From positions 1-64,000 of the forward strand of contig JAGNEZ010000002.1 of NCBI GenBank assembly GCA_018003015.1: a DNA stretch of 64,000 nt, given 5' to 3'. The notes below the pieces were generated by a model. The model was given only the letters and a program-made list of their open reading frames with translations, ran no database searches and was not told the origin of the DNA. Shown here in pieces: positions 1 through 8,933 of the stretch. Numbering within the stretch: the first letter of the stretch is position 1; each line of letters opens with the position of its first letter. The DNA is from Phycisphaerae bacterium (GTDB lineage: Bacteria; Planctomycetota; Phycisphaerae; UBA1845; PWPN01). Position numbers and translations under genes: made by a program.

Positions 1-107
1 TAGCCCTGCGGTTCGCGAACCTCACCGCCGGTGAACTCCGGGAGCAACGGCCGCCGGGCACGATTCGCCCGGCCGGGCCGTGCAATTCGGCACCTTCGTG
101 CTGGCTT

Positions 108-1373
108 TTATGCAACTGGGGGGTAGAGTAGGCCACGGTGAATGGCCACCGTCGAGATGCTGTGAGCGAAATCGTCGGCGGTGTATCGCCAGACCGGGGC
201 GGCGCTGACGTCGCCCGACTTGGTCGCATCGATGGCCCAAAGACAGCCGGGACCGTCGTTGCCGCTCTCCGGGGCATGCCCGACGGCGATGAACACCTTG
301 TTGTCGACGAAGACCGGGGTAGCGACGGCATGCCCCAGGGATCCGCGGTCGGCGGCCACATCGGCCGGCAAATGCGAGTTGCAGTTGAACTTCCAGAGCG
401 GTTTCCCGGTGGCAGGCTCAAAGGCGTATATCCAGCCGTCGCCGCCGGGGAATACGACCTGGGGCCGGCCGTTCACCAAGCCACACGCCGGGCCTGACCA
501 CTGGCCGGCCAGGATGCGATCGCCGGGCGAGTGATCACCCCAGACGAGCCGGCCGGTGGTTCGGTCTACGGCGATGAAGCTGGGGGCCTGCGGGGCCGGA
601 ACCTGCTCGGCGGTGATGTCGGTGCCATTGCCGGTGACCACGAAGACCAGATCGTCCCACACCAGCGGCGGGGAGGCCGAGGCTTGGTGGGGCGAGACGC
701 CAAGCTCGTGGACCATATCGAGCGTCCACACAAAATCGGCCGCGGCGAGGCCATGGGCTTTCTCATTCGTGACCGGGCCATCGTTCGTGCCGTCAAGGAA
801 GCCTTCGGTGTCCAGGCAAGCGAGTTCGCCGCGGTTGCTGACGTAGTAGACGCGATCGCCCAGGACACAAGGCACCGAGGAGATCCCAATCTCCGGCCAG
901 TCGAGTTCGGCTGGGGGCTCGAGCTTGTCATGGACGGCCTGCCAGAGGAACCTGCCATCGGCTTCCGCGAAACACATCAGCACGCCCTTGTCGCCCTTGA
1001 TCGCCGGGTTACGCGGCCTGCCGTTGTTGGTGCCGATGAAGACCTTGCCGCCGGCCACAACGGGATTGCCAAAGGTCTGGGAACCCAGAGTGGCTACCCA
1101 TTTGAGGTTGCCCCTGTCGTTGACCCCCCACTCGGTAGGCAGGTTTCGCTGGTTGGAGACCATGTTGCGGTCGGGGCGGCCGCCCCACATGGGCCAGTCC
1201 GCGGTTGACGCGACGGAGGTGGGCTGGGGGGATTCGCCGGGAGCAGGGACGGTGTTGGTGGGGGGGGATGCCTCGGCAAGTGCGGAGAAGGATGCCCAAA
1301 CGAGGATCCTGACTGCCACCCGGGAACGGTGAAGGGAGGCACGACGCGAAGGGGCTGGATCCGCTCGTTTCAT
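108..1373 (-). CDS. PQQ-type beta-propeller repeat protein, C-terminally truncated
   Basis: Predicted secreted beta-propeller protein of 421 residues, of the PQQ/quinoprotein-dehydrogenase-like or BamB-like repeat type; such proteins are usually periplasmic. Blade repeats are visible as recurring VxxGKVFIGTNNG, LGDRVYYVSNRGELACLD and DGWIYAFEPATGKPLWKF segments, each pairing a 'display' strand with a 'GxxLW' strand. The start at 1373 is preceded by a basic N-region and a short hydrophobic stretch (RILVWASFSALAEA) and lies just behind a good promoter. The frame ends abruptly at LLYPPVA, in the middle of a blade where family members continue with further blades. Neither of the other two frames downstream of this stop looks like propeller sequence, so this seems a true loss of the C-terminus. 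The function of this copy is unknown. Confidence 0.75.
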   Translation of the reverse strand: MKRADPAPSRRASLHRSRVAVRILVWASFSALAEASPPTNTVPAPGESPQPTSVASTADWPMWGGRPDRNMVSNQRNLPTEWGVNDRGNLKWVATLGSQTFGNPVVAGGKVFIGTNNGRPRNPAIKGDKGVLMCFAEADGRFLWQAVHDKLEPPAELDWPEIGISSVPCVLGDRVYYVSNRGELACLDTEGFLDGTNDGPVTNEKAHGLAAADFVWTLDMVHELGVSPHQASASPPLVWDDLVFVVTGNGTDITAEQVPAPQAPSFIAVDRTTGRLVWGDHSPGDRILAGQWSGPACGLVNGRPQVVFPGGDGWIYAFEPATGKPLWKFNCNSHLPADVAADRGSLGHAVATPVFVDNKVFIAVGHAPESGNDGPGCLWAIDATKSGDVSAAPVWRYTADDFAHSISTVAIHRGLLYPPVA

Positions 1374-1842
1374 CTTGAGGGTCCTTATACCCAAACCTGG
1401 TATCACTGTCACCGGGGGACTCGGCCTCCCTCCTAAGGACGGGATAACGGGACAGTCCCGTTTATTTCGAACGCCTATTCTCCGGTCAACCGCCACTTCT
1501 CCGCTTGCGTGGACGACCGCACGGACCAAGCGACCGCTCCAGGCCGAGCTTCCGCACCGAGCTTCCGCATCGCGTTGAGTCCGGCCCGACGCCCCGAGCG
1601 AATGCCCCCCAATCTCGCCCCGCCTGCCAGCTGTGCCCAATGGCTTCGTTTGGCCGAGCACCCGTTCCTGTGATCCTCCCTCTTGGAGAGGTTCCCGGGG
1701 TGCAGGCAACGCGTCGGCAGCGGTTGATTCAGGCCCGGCGCCATGACAGAATGGCCCCTGGCCTAGGCCCCAGGCAAACAGCTCGGTGGCCTTGACTCTT
1801 GCCCCGCTTGCCCATGGTCCCCGCAGACGAGGAGACCGCATT
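1374..1842. other. divergent intergenic region
   Basis: About 470 bases between two divergent genes. It contains the promoter at 1384-1412 for the leftward gene. A palindrome GGCCTAGGCC at 1760-1769 lies inside a wider imperfect inverted repeat (CCTGG at 1757-1761, CCAGG at 1770-1774), roughly 70 bases before the rightward gene. I see no convincing promoter for the rightward gene and no credible coding sequence; frames that cross this region lack ribosome-binding sites and family-like sequence. Confidence 0.5.
1384..1412 (-). promoter_or_regulatory. sigma70-like promoter of the beta-propeller gene, near-leaderless
   Basis: Read on the minus strand, GTGACA (1412-1407) is 17 bases from TATAAG (1389-1384); each hexamer matches five of six consensus bases. 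The expected transcript start near 1377 is only about four bases ahead of the ATG at 1373, so the mRNA would have almost no leader. The AAGGA that looks like a ribosome-binding site overlaps the -10 hexamer and would not be in such a transcript. Confidence 0.45.
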
Positions 1843-3249
1843 ATGTCCGTTCGACCTGCCCTGACCTGCGTCGTTGCATGCCTGGCTCTGCTGCCCGTCG
1901 GGAAGACGCACGGGCAGCCGATGACTCGGCCGTCCACCTCTCCCGCTCCCGGTGAACTGCCGCCGGGGCATGTGCAGGGCGACGTGGTCAGCTACTCCTA
2001 CGTGCCCATCCGAACCTGGGCCCCCAAGGAAGGAATCGGGATCCTGCCTTACCTCTTCGAGTACAATCTGATGGCCTTCGACGACCGGCAGCCCCTGGAA
2101 AACCTGCACGCGGAGAACGTCCGCCGGATCGACATTGCCAGTCACTGGTCCACCGCCATCCAGCTCTACAATCGGCACGACCGCTTTCGAGATGAGATCG
2201 TCAACCTGATGATCCGCTGCTACCGACATCGACAGCTGATTATCTTGAGCGCCCGGCCCTCCATCAAGGAGGGGAAAAATGGCTTCGAGAATCTCGGCCA
2301 TATCCTCGACCAGCTCTGGGGTGCTCGGGATACCGAACTGGTCGATCCGGAAGGCGATCGGGCCACTGGAAGCCAGCTGATCAATAACATCCTGGCTGCC
2401 AGCGTGGGCGACGAGGAAGAGTGCGGCCTTGGAACGGACGGTCTCGAGAGGCTCTTCGCCGACTTCGACCGCCAGATCCGGCTTCGCGAAAAGGACGACC
2501 GCCGACCCTTCAGCCACATCAAGGCCTGGTTCAATATGATCGGCTATGCGGCACTGGACTACAACGGCTGCTACGCGGCCAGCCAGAACGACATCGAGAA
2601 GCACCGCCGGGTCAAACTGCCGCCGAATACCCAGGCCATCGGCGTGGACGTGTACCACTACTGGTTCCATCAATACAGCCCCTTTGACCCGGCGGACCTG
2701 TCCATACCGCGGGCCCGGGTCCGAGCCCACGCCGACGAATGGCAGCGCATTCGCACCAGGTACTATCCGGAGGGACTGCAGGTCCGGGTCTGCAAGGACA
2801 GCAGCAATCCCGCAACTTGGACGCCCGAATGCTGGAACGACACCCACGCCCTCATGGACGCGATCCAATTGGCGGAAGCCAGGAACGCCATGATGTGGTA
2901 CATCGCGGTATGCGGCCAGCTCGGACCGGCCGGCAAGGAGACCACCTACACCACGCCCATCGAGACCATGCAGGCTTACTACGACCACCTCAAGGCGGGG
3001 CCCTGGGTCGCACTGGCCTGGTGGGTCTTCGGCTCACACCAGACCTGCCGTGGCGGACTGGAGTACTATGACCGGACGCTCAAACACTACACCCCGGCCC
3101 ACCCCCACGGCGAACCCTACACGCCCGAGATGCTCGACTACTGGCAGAAGGAATACGTGGCCTTCAAAACCCGTATCTTCAACGACGTCGTCTACGGCCA
3201 GTTCCGACATCTCAACGGCTCAACCCCCAAGAAGGTCGGAGGCCGTTGA
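1843..3249 (+). CDS. secreted protein of unknown function, possible glycosidase-like fold
   Basis: A 468-residue protein starting with a signal peptide (MSVRPALTCVVACLALLPVG, probable cleavage after THG). GGAG upstream of the ATG at 1843 supports this start over an upstream in-frame codon. The mature protein is rich in aromatic residues (for example VDVYHYWFHQYSPFDP and NAMMWYIAVC), with alternating hydrophobic strands and helices that would suit a TIM-barrel glycosidase, but I recognise no catalytic signature. It is divergent from the beta-propeller gene, and the next gene is convergent, so it looks monocistronic. An extracellular or periplasmic carbohydrate-related role is only a guess from the neighbourhood. 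Confidence 0.7.
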   Translation: MSVRPALTCVVACLALLPVGKTHGQPMTRPSTSPAPGELPPGHVQGDVVSYSYVPIRTWAPKEGIGILPYLFEYNLMAFDDRQPLENLHAENVRRIDIASHWSTAIQLYNRHDRFRDEIVNLMIRCYRHRQLIILSARPSIKEGKNGFENLGHILDQLWGARDTELVDPEGDRATGSQLINNILAASVGDEEECGLGTDGLERLFADFDRQIRLREKDDRRPFSHIKAWFNMIGYAALDYNGCYAASQNDIEKHRRVKLPPNTQAIGVDVYHYWFHQYSPFDPADLSIPRARVRAHADEWQRIRTRYYPEGLQVRVCKDSSNPATWTPECWNDTHALMDAIQLAEARNAMMWYIAVCGQLGPAGKETTYTTPIETMQAYYDHLKAGPWVALAWWVFGSHQTCRGGLEYYDRTLKHYTPAHPHGEPYTPEMLDYWQKEYVAFKTRIFNDVVYGQFRHLNGSTPKKVGGR

Positions 3250-3337
3250 CCCGCGGCCAGAGGCGGGAGGAGCTCTCACCAAGCCGGCAGGAGCTGTTCA
3301 TTCCCCGGCGGATACAGGCGGAGAGACGCATCGGTAC

Positions 3338-5314
3338 CTAAGGGCTCACCGTGAACCAGACCGTCTCGCTGTGGTCCTCCAGGGCGGTCACCTGGACGTG
3401 GTGACTCCGGCCGGATATACCCACCACCTGAATCACCGTCCCAATCGGGAGATCCTCATAGTTCCACCTAGTGCCGCCAACACGAATCTGCAGGTCTGCG
3501 TCCAGCGGATGCCCGTCCGTGTCCTCCACCTTGATGACGATCCCATCCACCGTGAGCATCTCCTTGCCGGCCACCCGGCTGTCCCGGCTCACCATGCCCT
3601 GGAAAAGGGCTACCGGCATCGGCGACGACGACGGGACCGCCCCCACCGGTCGCTCCACGGCGGCGGCAGGGGCAGGCCCCTGATTCCGGCCAACGGCCGT
3701 AGTGGCCTCCGCCAGGGGCTTGGCATTCAGGAAGAAGTCCGCAATGTCGCCGTCCGCGGCAACCTGGTCCTTGATGTGCCTGAATACCTCCGCGGCGTGC
3801 TCGCGGTCACCGACGAAGTGATAGACGAAACCAACCACCAGCAGAGCGTCGGTATCCCCCGGCACATCCTGCAGCCGCCGCGCCAGCTGGTCCCACTGCC
3901 GATCAAAGTCCGCCGGGTCGCCATACGCGCTACGCACATCCATCGCAGAATCGACTACCTGCGGGAACAGCCGGATCCCGCGGCGAAGGGCCTCCGCCGA
4001 CGCGGCATAGTCGCCGGTCGCAAACCGGGCCATGCCGTACGACAACCATGCATCCACGTTCTGCGGGTCGGCGTTCGCAACCCGCAAGAACAGATCGGCC
4101 GCTTCGTTGTACCGGCCATCCCGGAAGTACTGAGTCCCGGTGGTCACCATCTGCTTCAACTGGTCCGCCGGCAGGGCCAGGGCCGAACCGGTAGTCGCCA
4201 CCGCGGGCTGAACAGGAGGCGCGACAACCACGGTTTGCGCCACCACAGGGGCCGACACCACGTAGGTCGAGGACGCGACGTAAGCGGGGTAGTAGACCGG
4301 GTAGACCCGGGGACGCACGAAGCACGCACTGTAGAAACCAAACCCGAAGTGGTGCCGGTCGGCGCGATGGCCGCGCCAATGATCAGGACGAGGCGGGTAC
4401 GGCGGAGGAATCTCCCCTCGACGCTCGCCGTGCGCCGGACGCAAAAAGCCGGCCAACCCACGATTCCCCGGTCGGTTGAACAGGTCGCGACCGGCCGATG
4501 GCGTCTGCGTGAAACGCCCGGAGAAGGGCATATCACCTCGCTGAGGACCGCTGCGCTGCGACTCGTGACCCTGAAGGGAGCCCTGTCGCGGGGCGTGGTT
4601 GCCGAGGGCAAGCGGCGCGCGACTGCGTTCGCTGCCGTCCGGTCGGGAGACGGTCGGTGCCGACCTGTCAGCATGGTTGGGATTCAGCGCGATCGAGGGG
4701 GTCGAGCGGCGTTCGCCTGCCTGGGACCCCGCTCGGCTCGGCAAGGACGGCAGCCGATCGGCCTCCTTGCGGAGGGCACCCGACAGCGCCTGCGGAATGC
4801 TGGGGCGATCAGCGGATGGCCCCGATCGGAAAATGCTCAGAGGTGACGCCGAGGACGGCACGCGTGCCGGCGCTTGCGCCCCCGGCGCCGGGCGGCCAGT
4901 CGGCGAGGAAGACGACGAAATGCGCGGCGCAAGATTGGGGACCGACTTGGAGAACCCGGCGTTTGGCTCCGAACGACGAATCATGGGAGCCCAATTCGGT
5001 TTCATTTCGCGACCGGCGGGGCTTGACCGCTCAAACGAACGCGATACCGCGGGCCGCGAAGAACGCTCGATCTTGACCGGTGAGGCGGCCGGCGCTCGGA
5101 ACGCCGGCTGACGCTGGCCGCTCCGCCTTTCAGGCCGGGCAGCTCCGTCGGCCGCCGTCGCCGCGAGGAGGAGTACCGCCAGTGCTGTGGAACGAACACG
5201 CCAACCGTAGGGGGCACGAAGAAGATGGAACCAGGCCATCGCAGCCTGCCAACCGCCGCCGGCCGGCTTCAACACCGCCACGGGCGGCACAGCGTTCGGA
5301 GTAGAGCGGTACAT
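3338..5314 (-). CDS. TPR protein with long Ser/Pro/Arg-rich leader
   Basis: A 658-residue predicted exported protein. A near-perfect GGAGG six bases before the ATG at 5314 fixes the start. Residues about 41-58 form a hydrophobic export segment (STALAVLLLAATAADGA). Residues about 60-320 are low complexity, rich in Arg, Ser and Pro, and probably disordered. A Tyr/Val/Pro-rich stretch (about 325-372) follows, then tetratricopeptide-like repeats (about 385-500, for example QYFRDGRYNEAADLFLRVANADPQ spread over one repeat). The last 100 residues form a separate beta-rich domain. TPRs bind other proteins; no enzymatic motif is visible. The cationic leader could contact nucleic acid or anionic cell-surface polymers, but this is speculation. 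Confidence 0.75.
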   Translation of the reverse strand: MYRSTPNAVPPVAVLKPAGGGWQAAMAWFHLLRAPYGWRVRSTALAVLLLAATAADGAARPERRSGQRQPAFRAPAASPVKIERSSRPAVSRSFERSSPAGREMKPNWAPMIRRSEPNAGFSKSVPNLAPRISSSSSPTGRPAPGAQAPARVPSSASPLSIFRSGPSADRPSIPQALSGALRKEADRLPSLPSRAGSQAGERRSTPSIALNPNHADRSAPTVSRPDGSERSRAPLALGNHAPRQGSLQGHESQRSGPQRGDMPFSGRFTQTPSAGRDLFNRPGNRGLAGFLRPAHGERRGEIPPPYPPRPDHWRGHRADRHHFGFGFYSACFVRPRVYPVYYPAYVASSTYVVSAPVVAQTVVVAPPVQPAVATTGSALALPADQLKQMVTTGTQYFRDGRYNEAADLFLRVANADPQNVDAWLSYGMARFATGDYAASAEALRRGIRLFPQVVDSAMDVRSAYGDPADFDRQWDQLARRLQDVPGDTDALLVVGFVYHFVGDREHAAEVFRHIKDQVAADGDIADFFLNAKPLAEATTAVGRNQGPAPAAAVERPVGAVPSSSPMPVALFQGMVSRDSRVAGKEMLTVDGIVIKVEDTDGHPLDADLQIRVGGTRWNYEDLPIGTVIQVVGISGRSHHVQVTALEDHSETVWFTVSP

Positions 5315-5761
5315 GGCAAACCTCCAGGAACGCAACTCCGGGAAACCCCGGCCGCCGGTTCCACGTAGCTTGGTCTCTTGCCAGACGCTCAAGCTACCAC
5401 CCGGCCAGCGTTCCATAATACTTGACACGGAAGAACAATATATGTTTGGAAAATATCGTCCAGGAGGGTCCGCAAAGGCTCAATTCGCTGAAAAAGACAC
5501 CCGGTCGGCTTCCGCCGGCCAGTACGGGCATCAGAAACGACCACCGGGGCGGCCGCTCCTTCTCTCCAGGAAGGAAGGCGGTGCCAGCCAGGAAAGAGCC
5601 TTTTACTTCACGAAGAAAATCCCTACTTTAGTTCCTTTAGACTCTACTGGGTGGTATCGGAGCGGTCGGCACGGGTGCGGCGCGCCCACGAGCCCGCGCT
5701 GACCCAGCCTGGGCTCTTATTCGAACGGTCGATAGTCTCAGCACGGCCGCAGGCGGAGGAA
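5315..5761. other. intergenic region with AT-rich island and possible terminator
   Basis: About 450 bases between two leftward genes. An unusually AT-rich island at about 5412-5455 lies upstream of the TPR gene; on the minus strand it has a TATTAT (5420-5415) that could be a -10 box, but no good -35 partner. A hairpin with a T-run at 5490-5520 may end transcription from the porin gene. No coding sequence in this region is credible. Confidence 0.5.
5490..5520 (-). terminator. possible rho-independent terminator
   Basis: On the minus strand, CCGGCGG and CCGACCGG pair around an AAG loop with one bulged A, followed by GTGTC and five T. It lies about 240 bases beyond the stop of the porin gene, so it may end that transcript; the distance lowers confidence. 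Confidence 0.35.
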
Positions 5762-7189
5762 TCACAGGTTCACTTGCATCCTCACGCCATAGACGACGGA
5801 CACATCGTGAGCCTCGCTTCCACCAGGATCCATGATGACCTGGAGGTCCGGCGAAATATGGAGCCAAGGAGTGATGGCGATGTTGTAGTAGACCTCGACG
5901 CCTTGTTCGCAGTTGTATGCGTCCGGCATCTTGTTGCTCAGATCGAGATAGTAGTAGCCGACGCCGAAGGTGTCGTTGTCGCGTGTGGGAATGACTCCCT
6001 TGCCGCCGACACCAAAGCTGTAGTGGTGGGCAATCGCCGAGGCGTCCTGCCGGGCCCAGCCGAACCGGCCGAAGAGGCCGACGCCCTGGGTCGGATCGTC
6101 GCTTTCGGTGTAGAGGTACTGGTCGAAGTTGTAGAACAGGCCCACTTCGTCAGGGCTGGTGTCAAAGGGCAGGTACGGGGCCATCCAGCCCATGACCTTA
6201 GGCCCAACCACCTTGGTCAAGGTCGGTCCCAGTTCCTTGAAGGGTGACTTGGGTTGCAGATGCTGCTTCTCCATCGAGGTCCACAGGAAGCCAAAACGCT
6301 GGTTGCCCGGCAGGCCGAACGGCTTGACCTTGATATCCCATTCATGGAGCAGCGAGGTATGCGTCGGCCCGTGGAACGTGGTCTCGAAACCGGTCGTCTT
6401 GGCCTGGCCCTCGGCGTCCGTCACCGCAGTGCGGATGGACAATGCCTCGATCGGATTCACCACCGCTCCCACGCCCATCGTCGTGTATGGAAGAAACAAC
6501 GGAATGACCGGATTGTTGCGCAGCGCCAGGTTCATGAACTGGGTGCGCTCGTCATTGGCGAAGACGTTGGTGTCGAAGGCCCGGGAGCCGTCGAGCTTGC
6601 CCGCCAGAAGAATCAGCTTCCCATCGAACAGCACTTGCTGGTAGAAGAACTCCGAGAGGGTCATCATGCAGCCCTCTCCAAAGCCGGGTTTGACCGCATC
6701 CATGTTGACCGGCATCAGCGAACCCACCTTGTTGAGAATGCCGTCGCCCCACTTGGGCTCGGCGTTCAGCACGAAGGTGCCGCCGTCCCACAGACCCATC
6801 TTGGCCGTGTCCAGCGTCAGCGTCAGGTCGCCGGATCCGGAATAGCGGTGACCGTTCTTCGTGTCCACGCCCCCGTGCGCATTGCCCTGCAGGATCTGCG
6901 TGACGTTGATGTCGAAAGTGATGCCGGCATCCGCCATTTGATTCCGGAGACCACCCCAGTCGCCGGTCATCTTCTTCCAGTCCATCCAGTTGTCGCCGGC
7001 GAAGGAGGCCTTCTCGCCGACGGCGGCGGTCTTCTCCTCCGCAACCGCCTTCTCCGCCGCGGCCTTCGAATCGCTGGCCTGGGCCGCCGCGGGGCTTGGT
7101 CCGCCCGGTTCGGCCGCAACCTGGGCAAGAGCCGCCTGGACGCCGATCGAAAGGAAGAACGCCGCTGCCAGTCTCCATTGCCTCATCAT
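5762..7189 (-). CDS. OprB-family carbohydrate-selective porin
   Basis: A 475-residue outer-membrane beta-barrel porin of the OprB family, which passively admits sugars and related small solutes. Signal peptide MMRQWRLAAAFFLSIGVQAALA; AAGGAG five to six bases before the ATG at 7189 supports this start over one 15 codons upstream. The family opening is clear: a 'MTGDWGGLRNQMADAGITF' segment at the first strands, then amphipathic strands such as LTLTLDTAKMGLWDGGTF, and a terminal aromatic-rich barrel ending in MQVNL. An Ala/Glu/Lys-rich stretch between signal peptide and barrel (about residues 25-55) may be a periplasmic linker. It fits an organism that imports oligosaccharides released by the glycosidases elsewhere in the window. 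Its presence is good evidence for an outer membrane. Confidence 0.92.
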   Translation of the reverse strand: MMRQWRLAAAFFLSIGVQAALAQVAAEPGGPSPAAAQASDSKAAAEKAVAEEKTAAVGEKASFAGDNWMDWKKMTGDWGGLRNQMADAGITFDINVTQILQGNAHGGVDTKNGHRYSGSGDLTLTLDTAKMGLWDGGTFVLNAEPKWGDGILNKVGSLMPVNMDAVKPGFGEGCMMTLSEFFYQQVLFDGKLILLAGKLDGSRAFDTNVFANDERTQFMNLALRNNPVIPLFLPYTTMGVGAVVNPIEALSIRTAVTDAEGQAKTTGFETTFHGPTHTSLLHEWDIKVKPFGLPGNQRFGFLWTSMEKQHLQPKSPFKELGPTLTKVVGPKVMGWMAPYLPFDTSPDEVGLFYNFDQYLYTESDDPTQGVGLFGRFGWARQDASAIAHHYSFGVGGKGVIPTRDNDTFGVGYYYLDLSNKMPDAYNCEQGVEVYYNIAITPWLHISPDLQVIMDPGGSEAHDVSVVYGVRMQVNL

Positions 7190-7364
7190 CGAACTCCTTT
7201 TGCCTCTGGTGGGCGAACCCGGGGTCGCGCCCACCGGTCGGAAATGCGCCGGGCCTGCCGCGCCGCAGGGCCGGATTGGCGGTATTCTCTACGCAGATCC
7301 GAAAAAAAACAATCAGCCTTGACATGGGGTAAATACCCTATACCTGGCCGGCGAGTACCTTTCA

Positions 7365-7393
7365 TCGACAAGCGACCGGGCATCGGGTATTAT
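7365..7393 (+). promoter_or_regulatory. sigma70-like promoter of trpB2
   Basis: TCGACA (7365-7370), a 17-base spacer and TATTAT (7388-7393); each hexamer matches five of six consensus bases. The transcript would start near 7400, giving a leader of about 87 bases before the trpB-like gene. A short inverted repeat GGGTA-AA-TACCC at 7327-7338 lies about 27 bases upstream of the -35 box and could bind a regulator. Confidence 0.5.
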
Positions 7394-7486
7394 CGCCCCC
7401 CGCAGTCCTGGTGGCCGTCGTTCCCGATGCGCCTCCATTCGGGCTCGTGAACCCAAGGGCAGTATCTTCTCGAGAAAGGCGATCGC

Positions 7487-8899
7487 ATGCAAATCAAAGT
7501 ATTGCTTGAAGAACACGAGATTCCTCGTCAGTGGTACAATCTGGGTGCGGATCTCCCCAGCCCCATGCAGCCGCCCCTCGGTCCGACGGGGCAGCCGGTC
7601 CGGCCGGAGATGCTCACCCCTGTCTTTCCCATGAATATCATCGAGCAGGAGGTAAGCCGAGAGCGATGGATCACCATTCCAGACGAGATTCTGGAGATGC
7701 TCTATCGCTGGCGACCCACTCCGCTTCACCGGGCGGTCTTCCTGGAGCGAGCCCTGAAGACGCCGGCCCGCATCTATTACAAGGATGAAAGCGTCAGCCC
7801 GCCGGGGAGCCACAAGCCCAATACCGCCGTCGCCCAGGCGTGGTACAACAAGCAGGCCGGCATCAAGCGAATCACCACCGAGACGGGAGCGGGACAGTGG
7901 GGCAGCGCCTTGGCATTCGCCTGTCGCCTGCTGGGTCTGGAGTGCAAGGTGTACATGGTCCGAATCAGCTTCGATCAGAAGCCGTTCCGCCGGTTGATGA
8001 TGGAAACCTGGGGCGGCAAGTGCATCGCCAGTCCAAGCACGGAAACCCAGACCGGCCGGGCGATCCTCGAGCAGGATCCGAACACGCCAGGCAGCCTGGG
8101 CATCGCCATCAGCGAGGCCATCGAGGACGCCGTGGGCGATGAGACCGGCAAGACGCGGTATTCCCTCGGGAGCGTGCTCAACCACGTCATGCTGCATCAG
8201 ACGATCATCGGCCTCGAGGTCAAGAAGCAGTTCGCCAAGATCGGCGAGAAGAAGGTCGATGTGGTCATCGGATGTGCCGGCGGCGGCAGCAACTTCGCGG
8301 GCCTGGCGTTCCCGTTCATGGCCGACAAGATCGCCGGGGCAGACATCACCATCATCCCAACCGAGCCGAGCAGCTGCCCGAAGATGACCCGCGGGCCGTT
8401 CGCCTACGATTTCGGGGATACGGCCGGCATGACCCCTCTGCTTCCGATGTTCACGCTGGGACACACCTTCGTGCCCCCGCCCATCCACGCGGGGGGACTG
8501 CGCTACCACGGCATGGCTCCGCTGGTCTGTCAGTCCATCGTGGAGGGCTTGGCCGAGCCGAGGGCGATCCACCAGATCGAATGCTACGAAGCCGCGGTCC
8601 TCTTTGCCCAGACCGAAGGCATCATCCCCGCTCCGGAGACCAGTCACGCCATCGCAGCCACCATCCAGGAAGCCAACAAAGCCAAGGAAGAGGGCAAGGA
8701 GAAGGTGATTGTCTTCAACTTCAGCGGCCATGGACTGATGGATCTGGTTGGCTACGAGAAGTACTTTGCCGGCCGGCTGGAGGACTACCCGCTGCCCGAG
8801 GAACTGATGAACCGATCGCTGGCCGCGATCAAGGACCTGCCCAAGCCCAAACCGGTCCGCACCGGCCGGTGGAAATCGGCTCGCGCTGACGTGGTGTGA
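7487..8899 (+). CDS. trpB: TrpB2-type tryptophan synthase beta chain, PLP-dependent
   Basis: A 470-residue pyridoxal-phosphate enzyme of the TrpB2 branch, which makes L-tryptophan from indole and serine. The PLP lysine is Lys110 in [10 protein letters not shown]. Further landmarks are the [12 protein letters not shown] loop and the phosphate-binding [11 protein letters not shown] loop. The length (470 against about 400 for TrpB1) and the N-terminal [11 protein letters not shown] and MNIIEQE segments are typical of TrpB2. It stands alone, without trpA, and has its own promoter, so it may salvage free indole rather than channel it from TrpA. The start at 7487 has a GAGAAAGG-like site upstream. 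Functional class is confident; the exact physiological role is inferred. Confidence 0.93.
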   Translation: MQIKVLLEEHEIPRQWYNLGADLPSPMQPPLGPTGQPVRPEMLTPVFPMNIIEQEVSRERWITIPDEILEMLYRWRPTPLHRAVFLERALKTPARIYYKDESVSPPGSHKPNTAVAQAWYNKQAGIKRITTETGAGQWGSALAFACRLLGLECKVYMVRISFDQKPFRRLMMETWGGKCIASPSTETQTGRAILEQDPNTPGSLGIAISEAIEDAVGDETGKTRYSLGSVLNHVMLHQTIIGLEVKKQFAKIGEKKVDVVIGCAGGGSNFAGLAFPFMADKIAGADITIIPTEPSSCPKMTRGPFAYDFGDTAGMTPLLPMFTLGHTFVPPPIHAGGLRYHGMAPLVCQSIVEGLAEPRAIHQIECYEAAVLFAQTEGIIPAPETSHAIAATIQEANKAKEEGKEKVIVFNFSGHGLMDLVGYEKYFAGRLEDYPLPEELMNRSLAAIKDLPKPKPVRTGRWKSARADVV

Positions 8900-8933
8900 T
8901 CAGGGCAGGAGGTTGCGGACCGCCCCGGACAGC

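Noticed and set aside
118-123. Six-G run as a simple frameshift in the beta-propeller gene
   Set aside because: Neither shifted frame past this point encodes propeller-like sequence.
1757-1774. Palindrome around GGCCTAGGCC as an attachment site or terminator
   Set aside because: Short and GC-rich, without T-run, integrase or repeat partner in the window.
7319-7324. Perfect TTGACA upstream of trpB2 considered as a -35 box
   Set aside because: No -10-like hexamer at 16-18 bases; TATACC is only 14 bases away. The pair at 7365-7393 fits better.
7313-8731. 472-codon frame on the minus strand opposite trpB2
   Set aside because: It mirrors a clear TrpB2 gene, has no ribosome-binding site, and its composition is that of a high-GC antisense frame.
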